A DNA stretch of 5,098 nt from Gammaproteobacteria bacterium. Lineage in GTDB: Bacteria; Pseudomonadota; Gammaproteobacteria; Natronospirales; REEB76. The position numbers were made by a program, and so were the translations under genes. Positions within the stretch are counted from its first letter, which is position 1; each line of letters opens with the position of its first letter. The stretch is from assembly GCA_027317045.1 (NCBI GenBank), contig DAHVFI010000169.1, positions 1-5,098 on the forward strand, in the 5' to 3' direction. Under the pieces are notes generated by a model, which saw only the letters and a list, made by a program, of their open reading frames with translations, ran no database searches and was not told the DNA's origin. Positions 1 through 5,048 of this stretch are shown here, in pieces.

Positions 1-421
1 CTATGACACCGAGGGTCATGCCTTTATCGGTGGGCACGGTTTGCTCGTGGGCGTGCCGCATGGCGCCCGGATGGAAGGCGGTGATCTGGTTGTTATCCGT
101 ATCGGTGGTGATGAACGCCTGGGCGGTATACGTGCCGGGGACTTGCTTGATGTATTCCCGGCTCACGCCGTGCTGATCCATCCAATCGGCATACGGCTTG
201 AAATCCTCACCGACGGTTGCCATGGGGAAGCCGTCGCTTGCCAGCAGTTTAAGGTTATAGGCGATATTGCCGGCGGTGCCGCCGAATTCCCGGCGCAGTT
301 CCGGCACTTCGAAACACACATTCAGGATGTGAATCTTATCCGGCAGGATGTGGTTCTTGAACTGTTCCGGATACGCCATAATGGTGTCGTAAGCCATGGA
401 ACCGCAGATGAGTGCCGACAT
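1..421 (-). CDS. PfkB/ribokinase-family sugar or nucleoside kinase, N-terminal part (cut by window edge)
   Basis: This is the first 140 codons of a gene that runs off the left edge. It starts MSALICGSMAYDTIM and contains EFGGTAGNIAYNLKLL at about residues 45-60. That is the N-terminal PfkB-family signature, a glycine-rich sugar/nucleoside-contact segment followed by an Asn-containing helix. ATVGEDF (68-74) and AQAFITTDTDNNQITAFHPGA (100-120) also fit the ribokinase fold. Members phosphorylate a hydroxymethyl group of a sugar or nucleoside with ATP in the cytoplasm. The overall look matches proteins usually annotated as carbohydrate kinase or adenosine-kinase-like. The substrate cannot be set, because the C-terminal half with the catalytic Asp and anion hole lies outside the window. 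The ATG at 421-419 is chosen because GGAG (434-431) sits 9 nt upstream. It begins 16 bp after the dgkA stop and is probably co-transcribed with it. Family assignment is firm; substrate is unknown. Confidence 0.88.
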   Translation of the reverse strand, partial: MSALICGSMAYDTIMAYPEQFKNHILPDKIHILNVCFEVPELRREFGGTAGNIAYNLKLLASDGFPMATVGEDFKPYADWMDQHGVSREYIKQVPGTYTAQAFITTDTDNNQITAFHPGAMRHAHEQTVPTDKGMTLGVI

Positions 422-430
422 GGGTGTTGG

Positions 431-434
431 CTCC
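431..434 (-). promoter_or_regulatory. Ribosome binding site of the PfkB-family kinase
   Basis: GGAG on the minus strand lies 9 nt before the ATG at 421-419, inside the 16-bp gap after dgkA. It supports this start and independent initiation on the shared message. Confidence 0.65.
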
Positions 435-437
435 GAT

Positions 438-809
438 TCAGATTAGGACGAAACACCAGACCAGCACGGCATTCAGCAAGGCGATCATCACCGCCGCCGA
501 GCCGAGATCTTTGGCAAGGCCGGAAAGTTCATGGGGCTCCTTGCCGATGCGATCCACGGCGATTTCAATTCCGGTGTTGAGCAATTCTGTCAACAACACC
601 AGCAACAGGCTGCCGATGAGCAGCGCCCGATCCACACCCGTGGATCCCAGCCATATTGCCAGCGGGATGCCGGGAACCAGGGCCAACATCTCGAGTCGCA
701 GTGCTTCTTCGTTTCGCAGCCCCCAATGCAGCGCATTCACTCCCACACGCGCAGCGCGCAGCAGTCGCCTGATACCGGTGATTCCATCCGTAGCGCGCGC
801 CACATTCAT
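438..809 (-). CDS. dgkA: Diacylglycerol kinase, prokaryotic integral-membrane type
   Basis: This 123-residue protein is close to the 122 residues of E. coli DgkA. The enzyme is a small inner-membrane homotrimer that phosphorylates diacylglycerol to phosphatidic acid with ATP, recycling lipid released during envelope glycan synthesis. The diagnostic segment ELLNTGIEIAVDRIG is at 75-89, followed by EPHELSGLAKDLGSAAV. By alignment from memory with E. coli (offset +6), E75, N78, E82 (catalytic base equivalent to E76), D86, K100 and D101 are all present, as is E34 (equivalent to E28). Three hydrophobic spans are visible at about 41-55, 61-78 and 103-122, after a basic amphipathic N-terminus. The ATG at 809-807 is 9 bp after the tpx stop. 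No good Shine-Dalgarno precedes it; the nearest G-rich run, GGGTGG, is about 14 nt upstream, inside tpx. Translation is therefore probably coupled to tpx. The gene appears intact. Confidence 0.96.
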   Translation of the reverse strand: MNVARATDGITGIRRLLRAARVGVNALHWGLRNEEALRLEMLALVPGIPLAIWLGSTGVDRALLIGSLLLVLLTELLNTGIEIAVDRIGKEPHELSGLAKDLGSAAVMIALLNAVLVWCFVLI

Positions 810-810
810 T

Positions 811-824
811 GGCTGTGATCAGCC
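811..824 (-). promoter_or_regulatory. Small hairpin at the tpx-dgkA junction
   Basis: On the minus strand GGCTG-ATCA-CAGCC forms a perfect 5-bp stem with a 4-nt loop. It contains the tpx stop codon (821-819) and ends one nucleotide before the dgkA ATG. In the mRNA it could mask dgkA initiation until ribosomes finishing tpx open it. The structure is seen in the sequence; the regulatory role is inferred. Short stems like this can occur by chance. Confidence 0.35.
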
Positions 825-1322
825 ACCCAGCACCTTAAGGGCGGCTTGGTAATCCGGCTCATTGGCGATTTCCTGGACCATCTCCGTATAGATCACCTTG
901 TCGTTGGCATCCAGCACCACCACGGCACGCGCGGTGACTCCCGCCAGCGGACCATCCTGGATAAGCACGCCATAGTCCTGGGCGAATTTCTTGTCGCGCA
1001 TGAGCGACAGCGGCACCACGTTGTCCAGATGCTCAACGCCGCAGAAGCGGCCCATGGCGAACGGCAGATCGGCGGAAACGATCAGCATTACCGTATCCTT
1101 GTGGGTTTTGGCATGATCGTTGAATTTCTTGGTGGACAGTGCGCACACCGGCGTGTCCAGGCTCGGCACGATGTTGAGCAATTTCTTTTTGCCTTTGTAA
1201 TCGGCAAGCGATACGTCTTTCAGGTCCTTGGTGGTGAGCTTGAAATCCGGCGCCTGGCTGCCGGTTTTCGGTAATTCCCCGCTGGTATGGATGGGATTGC
1301 CGCGCAATGTGATCTTGGCCAT
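819..1322 (-). CDS. tpx: Thiol peroxidase (atypical 2-Cys peroxiredoxin Tpx)
   Basis: The 167-residue length matches the family (168 in E. coli). Tpx reduces hydrogen peroxide and, preferentially, alkyl and lipid hydroperoxides, and is recycled by thioredoxin and thioredoxin reductase. The thioredoxin-fold core reads LNIVPSLDTPVCALSTKKFN. C60 is the peroxidatic cysteine, with T57 and P58 before it. The resolving cysteine is C94 in SADLPFAMGRFCGVEHL, and the conserved arginine is R132 in GVTARAVVVLD. The DGPLAG and EPDYQAALKVL segments are also typical. No signal peptide is present; this matches a cytoplasmic enzyme, although E. coli Tpx was first reported as periplasmic. The start is fixed by a strong AGGAGG 8 nt upstream. 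It follows gcvP after a 213-bp repeat-bearing spacer and is tightly linked to dgkA downstream. I see no convincing OxyR site or sigma-70 promoter. No key residue is missing. Confidence 0.97.
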   Translation of the reverse strand: MAKITLRGNPIHTSGELPKTGSQAPDFKLTTKDLKDVSLADYKGKKKLLNIVPSLDTPVCALSTKKFNDHAKTHKDTVMLIVSADLPFAMGRFCGVEHLDNVVPLSLMRDKKFAQDYGVLIQDGPLAGVTARAVVVLDANDKVIYTEMVQEIANEPDYQAALKVLGG

Positions 1323-1330
1323 GTTTGAAT

Positions 1331-1336
1331 CCTCCT
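1331..1336 (-). promoter_or_regulatory. Strong ribosome binding site of tpx
   Basis: AGGAGG on the minus strand lies 8 nt before the ATG at 1322-1320. It is the strongest Shine-Dalgarno in the window and decides the tpx start. It implies high translation, consistent with an abundant peroxidase. Confidence 0.88.
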
Positions 1337-1365
1337 CTCGTCGAATTAACGGTGATTCGCCAAAG

Positions 1366-1392
1366 AATCGCGACGGGGACCGTCGCTCCTAC
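1366..1392 (-). repeat. REP-like unit 1 (gcvP-tpx spacer), GTAG head
   Basis: On the minus strand the unit begins GTAGGAGCGACGG and ends CCGTCGCGATT. The core GCGACGG (1370-1376) and CCGTCGC (1380-1386) form a perfect 7-bp stem around a 3-nt loop. The head GTAGGAGC and tail GCGAT are shared with the other units here. This layout is known for GTAG-type REP elements, which are usually mobilised in trans by RAYT transposases. No such gene lies in the window. Confidence 0.75.
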
Positions 1393-1417
1393 CTCTTGCA
1401 TTCAAAATCGCGGCAAG

Positions 1418-1444
1418 GCAGATTTTTGCTCCTGCAAAATCTGC
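1418..1444. repeat. Hairpin unit with GCAGATTTT arms inside the gcvP-tpx repeat array
   Basis: GCAGATTTT (1418-1426) and AAAATCTGC (1436-1444) are exact inverted repeats. Allowing one bulged T at 1427, an inner GC pair (1428-1429 with 1434-1435) extends the stem to 11 bp around a TCCT loop. On the minus strand the loop arm reads GCAGGAGC, and just downstream comes CCGCGATTTT (1403-1412), echoing the GTAGGAGC...GCCGCGAT layout of its neighbours. It may be a diverged or second-type repeat. No U-run follows on the transcribed strand, so it is not a classical terminator. Confidence 0.6.
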
Positions 1445-1453
1445 ATTTCCGCC

Positions 1454-1480
1454 ATCCCTGGCGGTCGTCGCCACTCCCAC
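1454..1480 (-). repeat. REP-like unit 3 (gcvP-tpx spacer), GTGG head
   Basis: On the minus strand it begins GTGGGAGTGGCG and ends CGCCAGGGAT. TGGCG (1459-1463) pairs with CGCCA (1469-1473) around a 5-nt loop. A competing 6-bp stem, CCGCCA (1449-1454) with TGGCGG (1459-1464), uses the same arm, so two mutually exclusive folds are possible. Its head CTCCCAC (1474-1480) is an exact inverted copy of the head of the next unit. Confidence 0.6.
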
Positions 1481-1490
1481 GGTACTGAAG

Positions 1491-1528
1491 GTGGGAGCGG
1501 CCGGCGGACCACCGGTCCGCGCCGCGAT
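1491..1528 (+). repeat. REP-like unit 4, GTGG head, ending 7 bp from the gcvP stop
   Basis: Read on the plus strand it begins GTGGGAGCGGC and ends GCCGCGAT. The inner arms GCGGACC (1504-1510) and GGTCCGC (1514-1520) form a perfect 7-bp stem with loop ACC. The outer arms GCGGC (1497-1501) and GCCGC (1521-1525) extend it past a 2-nt bulge. It is the longest unit in the window. With unit 3 it forms a head-to-head pair spaced by 10 bp, like a BIME. In the transcript it would stand directly after the gcvP stop codon, where REP hairpins can shield an mRNA 3' end. Confidence 0.75.
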
Positions 1529-1535
1529 GCTTCGC

Positions 1536-4457
1536 TTATTCGTACGCGCTCACCGGAGGGCAACCACACATCAGGTTCTTGTCGCCGTAGACATTGTCGG
1601 CACGGCTCACCGGCGGCCAGTACTTCTGCTTGCGCAACGATGGCAGCGGATAGGCCGCCTGCTCACGCGGATATTTGTGCGGCCACCTGTCGGCAGTGAC
1701 CATTTCGGCGGTGTGCGGCGCATGCTTGAGCGGATTGTCCTCGCGATCCAGTTCACCCTGTTCCACCGCGCGGATTTCCTCGCGGATGGCAATCATGGCT
1801 TCCACGAAGCGATCCAGTTCCGCCTTGGACTCCGATTCGGTGGGCTCCACCATGAGCGTGCCCGGCACCGGGAAACTCATGGTGGGCGCGTGAAAACCGT
1901 AATCCATGAGGCGCTTGGCCACGTCGTCTACACTGATGCCGCTGGTCTCCTTCAAGGGCCGCAGATCCAGAATGCATTCATGGGCCACCAGGCCTCCGGG
2001 ACCGGAGTACAGCACCGGATAATGGGGCGCGAGTTTTTTCGCCAGGTAGTTGGCGTTTAGGATCGCGACTTCGCTGGCGGCGGTGAGTCCGGGTGCGCCC
2101 ATCATGGCGATGTACATCCAGGAAATGGGCAGGATCGAAGCGGAACCATAGGGTGCGCCGGTGATGCCGCCGATGCCGTCGCGGCTGCGCTCGTAGCCCA
2201 CGGCCCGCAGGTTGGGCAGAAATTTCGCCAGGTGCGGCGCCACCGCCACCGGTCCCACACCCGGTCCGCCGCCGCCGTGGGGGATGCAGAAGGTCTTGTG
2301 CAGATTGAGGTGCGACACGTCGCCGCCGAACTGCCCCGGTGCGGCAAGGCCCACCATGGCATTCAGGTTGGCACCGTCCACGTACACCTGGCCACCGTGC
2401 CGATGCACGATGTCGCAGAGTTCCCGCACACCCGGCTCGAACACACCGTGAGTGGAAGGGTAGGTAATCATGATGGCGGCGAGATCATTCTTATGCTGCT
2501 CCGCCTTGGCTTTGAGATCAGCCAGATCCACATTGCCCTTGTCATCGCAGGCCACCACTACCACCTGCATACCGGCCATGTGCGCCGATGCGGGATTGGT
2601 ACCGTGGGCGGATGACGGTATCAGGCACACGTTGCGATGGCCTTCGCCGCGGGACGCGTGCCAGGCCCTGATGATCAGAAGACCCGCGTATTCACCCTGC
2701 GAGCCGGCATTGGGTTGCAGCGACACCGCCGCATAGCCCGTCACGGCCGCCAGCATCTGTTCCAGTTGCGCGATCAGCGCGCGGTAGCCGGCGGTCTGAT
2801 CCGCGGGTGCAAATGGGTGCACGGCGCCGAACTCCGGCCAGGTGACCGGCAACATCTCGCTGGTGGCGTTCAACTTCATGGTGCAGGATCCCAGCGGAAT
2901 CATGCTGCGGTCCAGTGCCAGATCCTTGTCGGCGAGGCTGCGCAGATAGCGCAGCATCTCATGCTCCGAGTGATACTGGTTGAATACCGGATGCGTAAGA
3001 TAGGTACCGGTACGCACCAGGCTCCCGGGAATACCCTTGGGTAGTGTGTTTTCAAACAGCACCAGGCCGTGCGCTTTGGCGTCGCGGCCCTGGGCTTCCG
3101 CGAATACCGACAACAGCATGAGCACGTCGTCACGGGTACTGGTCTCGTCCAGCGAAATGCCCACCTGCGTATCGTCAAGCACGCGCAGGTTCATGCGCTT
3201 GCGGTGCGCCAGGGTGTGCACGGCAACCGTATGCTTTCCCGTCGGGATGGTCAGGGTGTCGAAAAACGTTTCGTTCACCGGCGCCAAGCCGAGTTGCTTC
3301 AGACCGGCGGCCAGGATCGCCGTCAACCGGTGCACGCGCTCGGCGATGGTGCGCAGTCCTTTGGGGCCGTGATAGGCCGCGTACATGGCTGCCATGATGG
3401 CCAGCAGCGCCTGGGCGGTGCAGATGTTGGAGGTGGCCTTCTCGCGGCGTATATGTTGTTCGCGGGTTTGCAGCGCCAGCCGGTAGGCGGATTTGCCCTG
3501 GGAGTCCACGGTCACGCCCACCAGACGTCCCGGCATGGAGCGCTTGTAGGCGTCGCGGGTGGCGAGATAGGCGGCGTGTGGTCCGCCGAAGCCCATGGGC
3601 ACGCCGAAGCGCTGGCTGTTGCCCACCGCCACATCCGCGCCCCACTCACCCGGCGGCGTGAGCAGCGTGAGCGCCAGTAGGTCGGCGGCCACCACCACGC
3701 CTGCGCCTTTGGCGTGTAATTTTTCCGCAAGTCTGCGGTAATCGCGCAGCTCGCCATTCACACTCGGATACTGCAGCAACACGCCGAAGCAATCGGTCTG
3801 CACAGCCGCGTCGGGCTTGCCGACTTTCACGCTGATGCCCAGGGGCTGGGCGCGGGTTTGAACGACTTCCAGGGTCTGGGGCAGCACATCGTCCGCCACG
3901 AAAAATACATTGGAGCTGGATTTGCCGGCGCGCTTCACCAGAGTCATGGCCTCGGCGGCGGCGCTGGCCTCGTCCAGCAGGGAGGCATTGGCGATGTCGA
4001 GCGCGGTGAGATCCGTGACCATCTGCTGGAAATTGATGAGCGCCTCAAGACGGCCCTGGGAGATTTCCGGCTGATAGGGTGTGTAGGAGGTGTACCACGC
4101 CGGATTCTCGAGGACATTGCGCAAAATCACGCCGGGCGTATAGGTGCCGTAGTATCCCTGGCCGATGAATGATTTATACACCTGGTTCTTGTCGGCCAAT
4201 GTTCTGAGCTGCACCAGTGCTTCCTGCTCGGATTTCGGCTGGCTAAAATTGCCCAAGGGCACGGCGGTCTGGAGCCGGATAGTGGCCGGCACCACCGCTT
4301 CCATGAGTGCTTTACGCGTGGCGTAACCCAACTCCGTGAGCATGCGCTGCTGTTCGGCGGCGTCGGGGCCGATATGCCGACCGATGAACCCGTCGTGCTG
4401 CTCCAGCTCGGCCAGGGGACTTTGGGTAGTGGTATTTAGTTCAGTCACCGCGTTCAT
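1536..4457 (-). CDS. gcvP: Glycine dehydrogenase (aminomethyl-transferring), P protein, single-chain form
   Basis: This 973-residue protein is a little longer than E. coli GcvP (957). It is the pyridoxal-phosphate subunit of the glycine cleavage system: it decarboxylates glycine and transfers the aminomethyl group to the lipoyl arm of GcvH, in the cytoplasm. Both halves are fused, as usual in Gammaproteobacteria. The N-terminal half holds FIGRHIGPD (24-32), YTPYQPEISQGRLEAL (125-140) and QTREQHIRREKATSNICT (330-347). The C-terminal half holds IPLGSCTMKLNA (520-531), SSAHGTNPASAHMAGMQ (615-631) and YVDGANLNAMVG (692-703). The PLP lysine is K721 in HLNLHKTFCIPHGGGGPG. The C-terminus ends VYGDKNLMCGCPPVSAYE, as in the family. 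ATG at 4457-4455 is the only ATG before residue 39 and adds about ten residues over E. coli. The Shine-Dalgarno is poor. It follows gcvH by 83 bp and appears intact. Confidence 0.98.
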   Translation of the reverse strand: MNAVTELNTTTQSPLAELEQHDGFIGRHIGPDAAEQQRMLTELGYATRKALMEAVVPATIRLQTAVPLGNFSQPKSEQEALVQLRTLADKNQVYKSFIGQGYYGTYTPGVILRNVLENPAWYTSYTPYQPEISQGRLEALINFQQMVTDLTALDIANASLLDEASAAAEAMTLVKRAGKSSSNVFFVADDVLPQTLEVVQTRAQPLGISVKVGKPDAAVQTDCFGVLLQYPSVNGELRDYRRLAEKLHAKGAGVVVAADLLALTLLTPPGEWGADVAVGNSQRFGVPMGFGGPHAAYLATRDAYKRSMPGRLVGVTVDSQGKSAYRLALQTREQHIRREKATSNICTAQALLAIMAAMYAAYHGPKGLRTIAERVHRLTAILAAGLKQLGLAPVNETFFDTLTIPTGKHTVAVHTLAHRKRMNLRVLDDTQVGISLDETSTRDDVLMLLSVFAEAQGRDAKAHGLVLFENTLPKGIPGSLVRTGTYLTHPVFNQYHSEHEMLRYLRSLADKDLALDRSMIPLGSCTMKLNATSEMLPVTWPEFGAVHPFAPADQTAGYRALIAQLEQMLAAVTGYAAVSLQPNAGSQGEYAGLLIIRAWHASRGEGHRNVCLIPSSAHGTNPASAHMAGMQVVVVACDDKGNVDLADLKAKAEQHKNDLAAIMITYPSTHGVFEPGVRELCDIVHRHGGQVYVDGANLNAMVGLAAPGQFGGDVSHLNLHKTFCIPHGGGGPGVGPVAVAPHLAKFLPNLRAVGYERSRDGIGGITGAPYGSASILPISWMYIAMMGAPGLTAASEVAILNANYLAKKLAPHYPVLYSGPGGLVAHECILDLRPLKETSGISVDDVAKRLMDYGFHAPTMSFPVPGTLMVEPTESESKAELDRFVEAMIAIREEIRAVEQGELDREDNPLKHAPHTAEMVTADRWPHKYPREQAAYPLPSLRKQKYWPPVSRADNVYGDKNLMCGCPPVSAYE

Positions 4458-4540
4458 GCCTGGAAAGTCTCACAAAAAAACGTGTGTGGATGCGATAGTG
4501 GTGTCCGCCCGCCTGCAAGCCAAGACCCGGCCTTTCGCCC
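4458..4540 (-). other. gcvH-gcvP spacer (83 bp)
   Basis: This spacer is unlike the other two large ones because it contains no GTAG-type repeat. On the transcribed strand it is GC-rich near gcvH and then carries a run of seven T (4480-4474) about 16 nt before the gcvP start. Only weak Shine-Dalgarno candidates are present: GTGAG about 11 nt from the ATG, and AGG too close to it. No stable GC stem precedes the T-run, so it does not look like an intrinsic terminator. I see no promoter. Confidence 0.5.
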
Positions 4541-4930
4541 TCAGGCTTCGTCCTTCAACACCTGTTCGTAAGCTTTGGCATCCAGCAGCGCTTTCAAATC
4601 CGCCGGGTTCGCGGGCTTGATACGCATGATCCAGGTACCGTAGGGGTCGGCGTTGATTTTCTCCGGCGCGTCCGACAACCCGGCGTTGCCTTCGAGCACC
4701 TCGCCCGCCACCGGACTGTATATATCGGAAGCGGCCTTGACGGATTCCACCACCGCGCAGGCTTCACCGGCCGACAGTTTGCGGCCTTTCCGCGGCACTT
4801 CCACAAACACGATGTCACCGAGGGCTTCCTGGGCGTGGTCGGTGATGCCGATGGTCAGGCTGCCGTCACTGCCGCCTTTGATCCATTCGTGGCTCTTGGT
4901 GTACTTCAGATCGGCCGGGACTTTGCTCAT
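4541..4930 (-). CDS. gcvH: Glycine cleavage system H protein (lipoyl carrier)
   Basis: This 129-residue protein equals E. coli GcvH in length. It carries the aminomethyl intermediate between GcvP and GcvT on a lipoyl-lysine arm, and its dihydrolipoyl form is reoxidised by the L protein (Lpd), which is not in this window. The opening LKYTKSHEWI, then GITDHAQEALGDIVFVEVP (28-46) and VVESVKAASDIYSPVAGEV (60-78) are the conserved biotinyl/lipoyl fold. K65 in ESVKAASD is the lipoylation site. The C-terminus LKALLDAKAYEQVLKDE is typical. The segment DPYGTWIMRIK has one residue fewer between the Tyr and Trp than E. coli PYAGGWIF, as far as memory allows comparison. The start at 4930-4928 is supported by GGAG 5 nt upstream. 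gcvT ends 114 bp upstream and gcvP starts 83 bp downstream, giving the common gcvT-gcvH-gcvP order. Confidence 0.97.
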   Translation of the reverse strand: MSKVPADLKYTKSHEWIKGGSDGSLTIGITDHAQEALGDIVFVEVPRKGRKLSAGEACAVVESVKAASDIYSPVAGEVLEGNAGLSDAPEKINADPYGTWIMRIKPANPADLKALLDAKAYEQVLKDEA

Positions 4931-4935
4931 GGGTT

Positions 4936-4939
4936 CTCC
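4936..4939 (-). promoter_or_regulatory. Ribosome binding site of gcvH
   Basis: GGAG on the minus strand lies 5 nt before the ATG at 4930-4928, within an AT-rich leader that separates the repeat array from the gene. It confirms the gcvH start. Confidence 0.7.
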
Positions 4940-4954
4940 AATTTGAATTCAATT

Positions 4955-4978
4955 GTAGGAGCGGCCCCTGGCCGCGAT
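4955..4978 (+). repeat. REP-like unit A (gcvT-gcvH spacer), GTAG head
   Basis: Read on the plus strand it begins GTAGGAGCGGCC and ends GGCCGCGAT. GCGGCC (4961-4966) and GGCCGC (4970-4975) make a perfect 6-bp stem with loop CCT. It is the cleanest and shortest unit and shares head and tail with units B, C, 1 and 4. Confidence 0.78.
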
Positions 4979-4987
4979 TCAGAGCCT

Positions 4988-5013
4988 GTGGGAGCAATCG
5001 TCCGGACCGCGAT
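4988..5013 (+). repeat. REP-like unit B (gcvT-gcvH spacer), degenerate stem
   Basis: On the plus strand it begins GTGGGAGC and ends ACCGCGAT, in the same orientation as unit A and 9 bp after it. The right arm GGACCGC would pair with GCGGTCC, but the left arm reads GCAATCGTCC, with two G-to-A differences. Only the internal palindrome GTCCGGAC (5000-5007) remains exact. It looks like a decaying copy. Confidence 0.6.
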
Positions 5014-5022
5014 TCTTGAGGT

Positions 5023-5048
5023 ATCGCGGCGGAGACCGCCGCTCCTAC
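5023..5048 (-). repeat. REP-like unit C, GTAG head overlapping the gcvT stop codon
   Basis: On the minus strand it begins GTAGGAGCGGCGG and ends CCGCCGCGAT. GCGGCGG (5026-5032) and CCGCCGC (5036-5042) form a perfect 7-bp stem around a 3-nt loop. With unit B it forms a tail-to-tail pair (CGCGAT 5008-5013 against ATCGCG 5023-5028, 9 bp apart). Its head GTAG supplies the TAG stop of gcvT, so repeat and gene overlap by 4 nt. Confidence 0.8.

Noticed and set aside
41..580. Plus-strand open frame of 179 codons at the left edge
   Set aside because: It lies antisense to the PfkB-family kinase and dgkA, whose proteins show clear family motifs. Its translation is His/Arg-rich with no recognisable domain, typical of a shadow frame in GC-rich DNA.
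1345..1350. GTTAAT as a possible -10 box for tpx on the minus strand
   Set aside because: No -35-like hexamer lies 16-18 bp upstream; that position falls in the REP-like hairpin. It also sits only 22 nt from the start codon. It is too weak to annotate as a promoter.
1418..1444. Hairpin as an intrinsic terminator of gcvP
   Set aside because: The stem is good, but no T-run follows it on the transcribed (minus) strand, so it lacks the key terminator feature.
1366..1528. CRISPR array
   Set aside because: The repeated units differ in stem sequence, orientation and spacing, are themselves palindromic, and are not separated by uniform unique spacers.
1491..2060. Plus-strand open frame of 189 codons opposite the gcvP 3' end
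   Set aside because: It starts inside a repeat unit and runs antisense to the conserved GcvP C-terminus. No family resemblance or supporting ribosome site is visible.
3069..3680. Plus-strand open frame of 203 codons inside gcvP
   Set aside because: It is fully antisense to well-conserved GcvP sequence. Its length is explained by low stop frequency on the opposite strand of a GC-rich gene.
4530..4546. GCCT...AGGC inverted repeat around the gcvH stop codon
   Set aside because: It has only a 4-bp stem with a 9-nt loop and no U-run, which is within chance expectation.
4931..5044. Glycine riboswitch in the gcvH leader
   Set aside because: The spacer is almost entirely filled by three REP-like units and a short AT-rich leader. 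It is too short for the tandem glycine aptamer, and no aptamer core is recognisable. Such an element would be expected upstream of gcvT.
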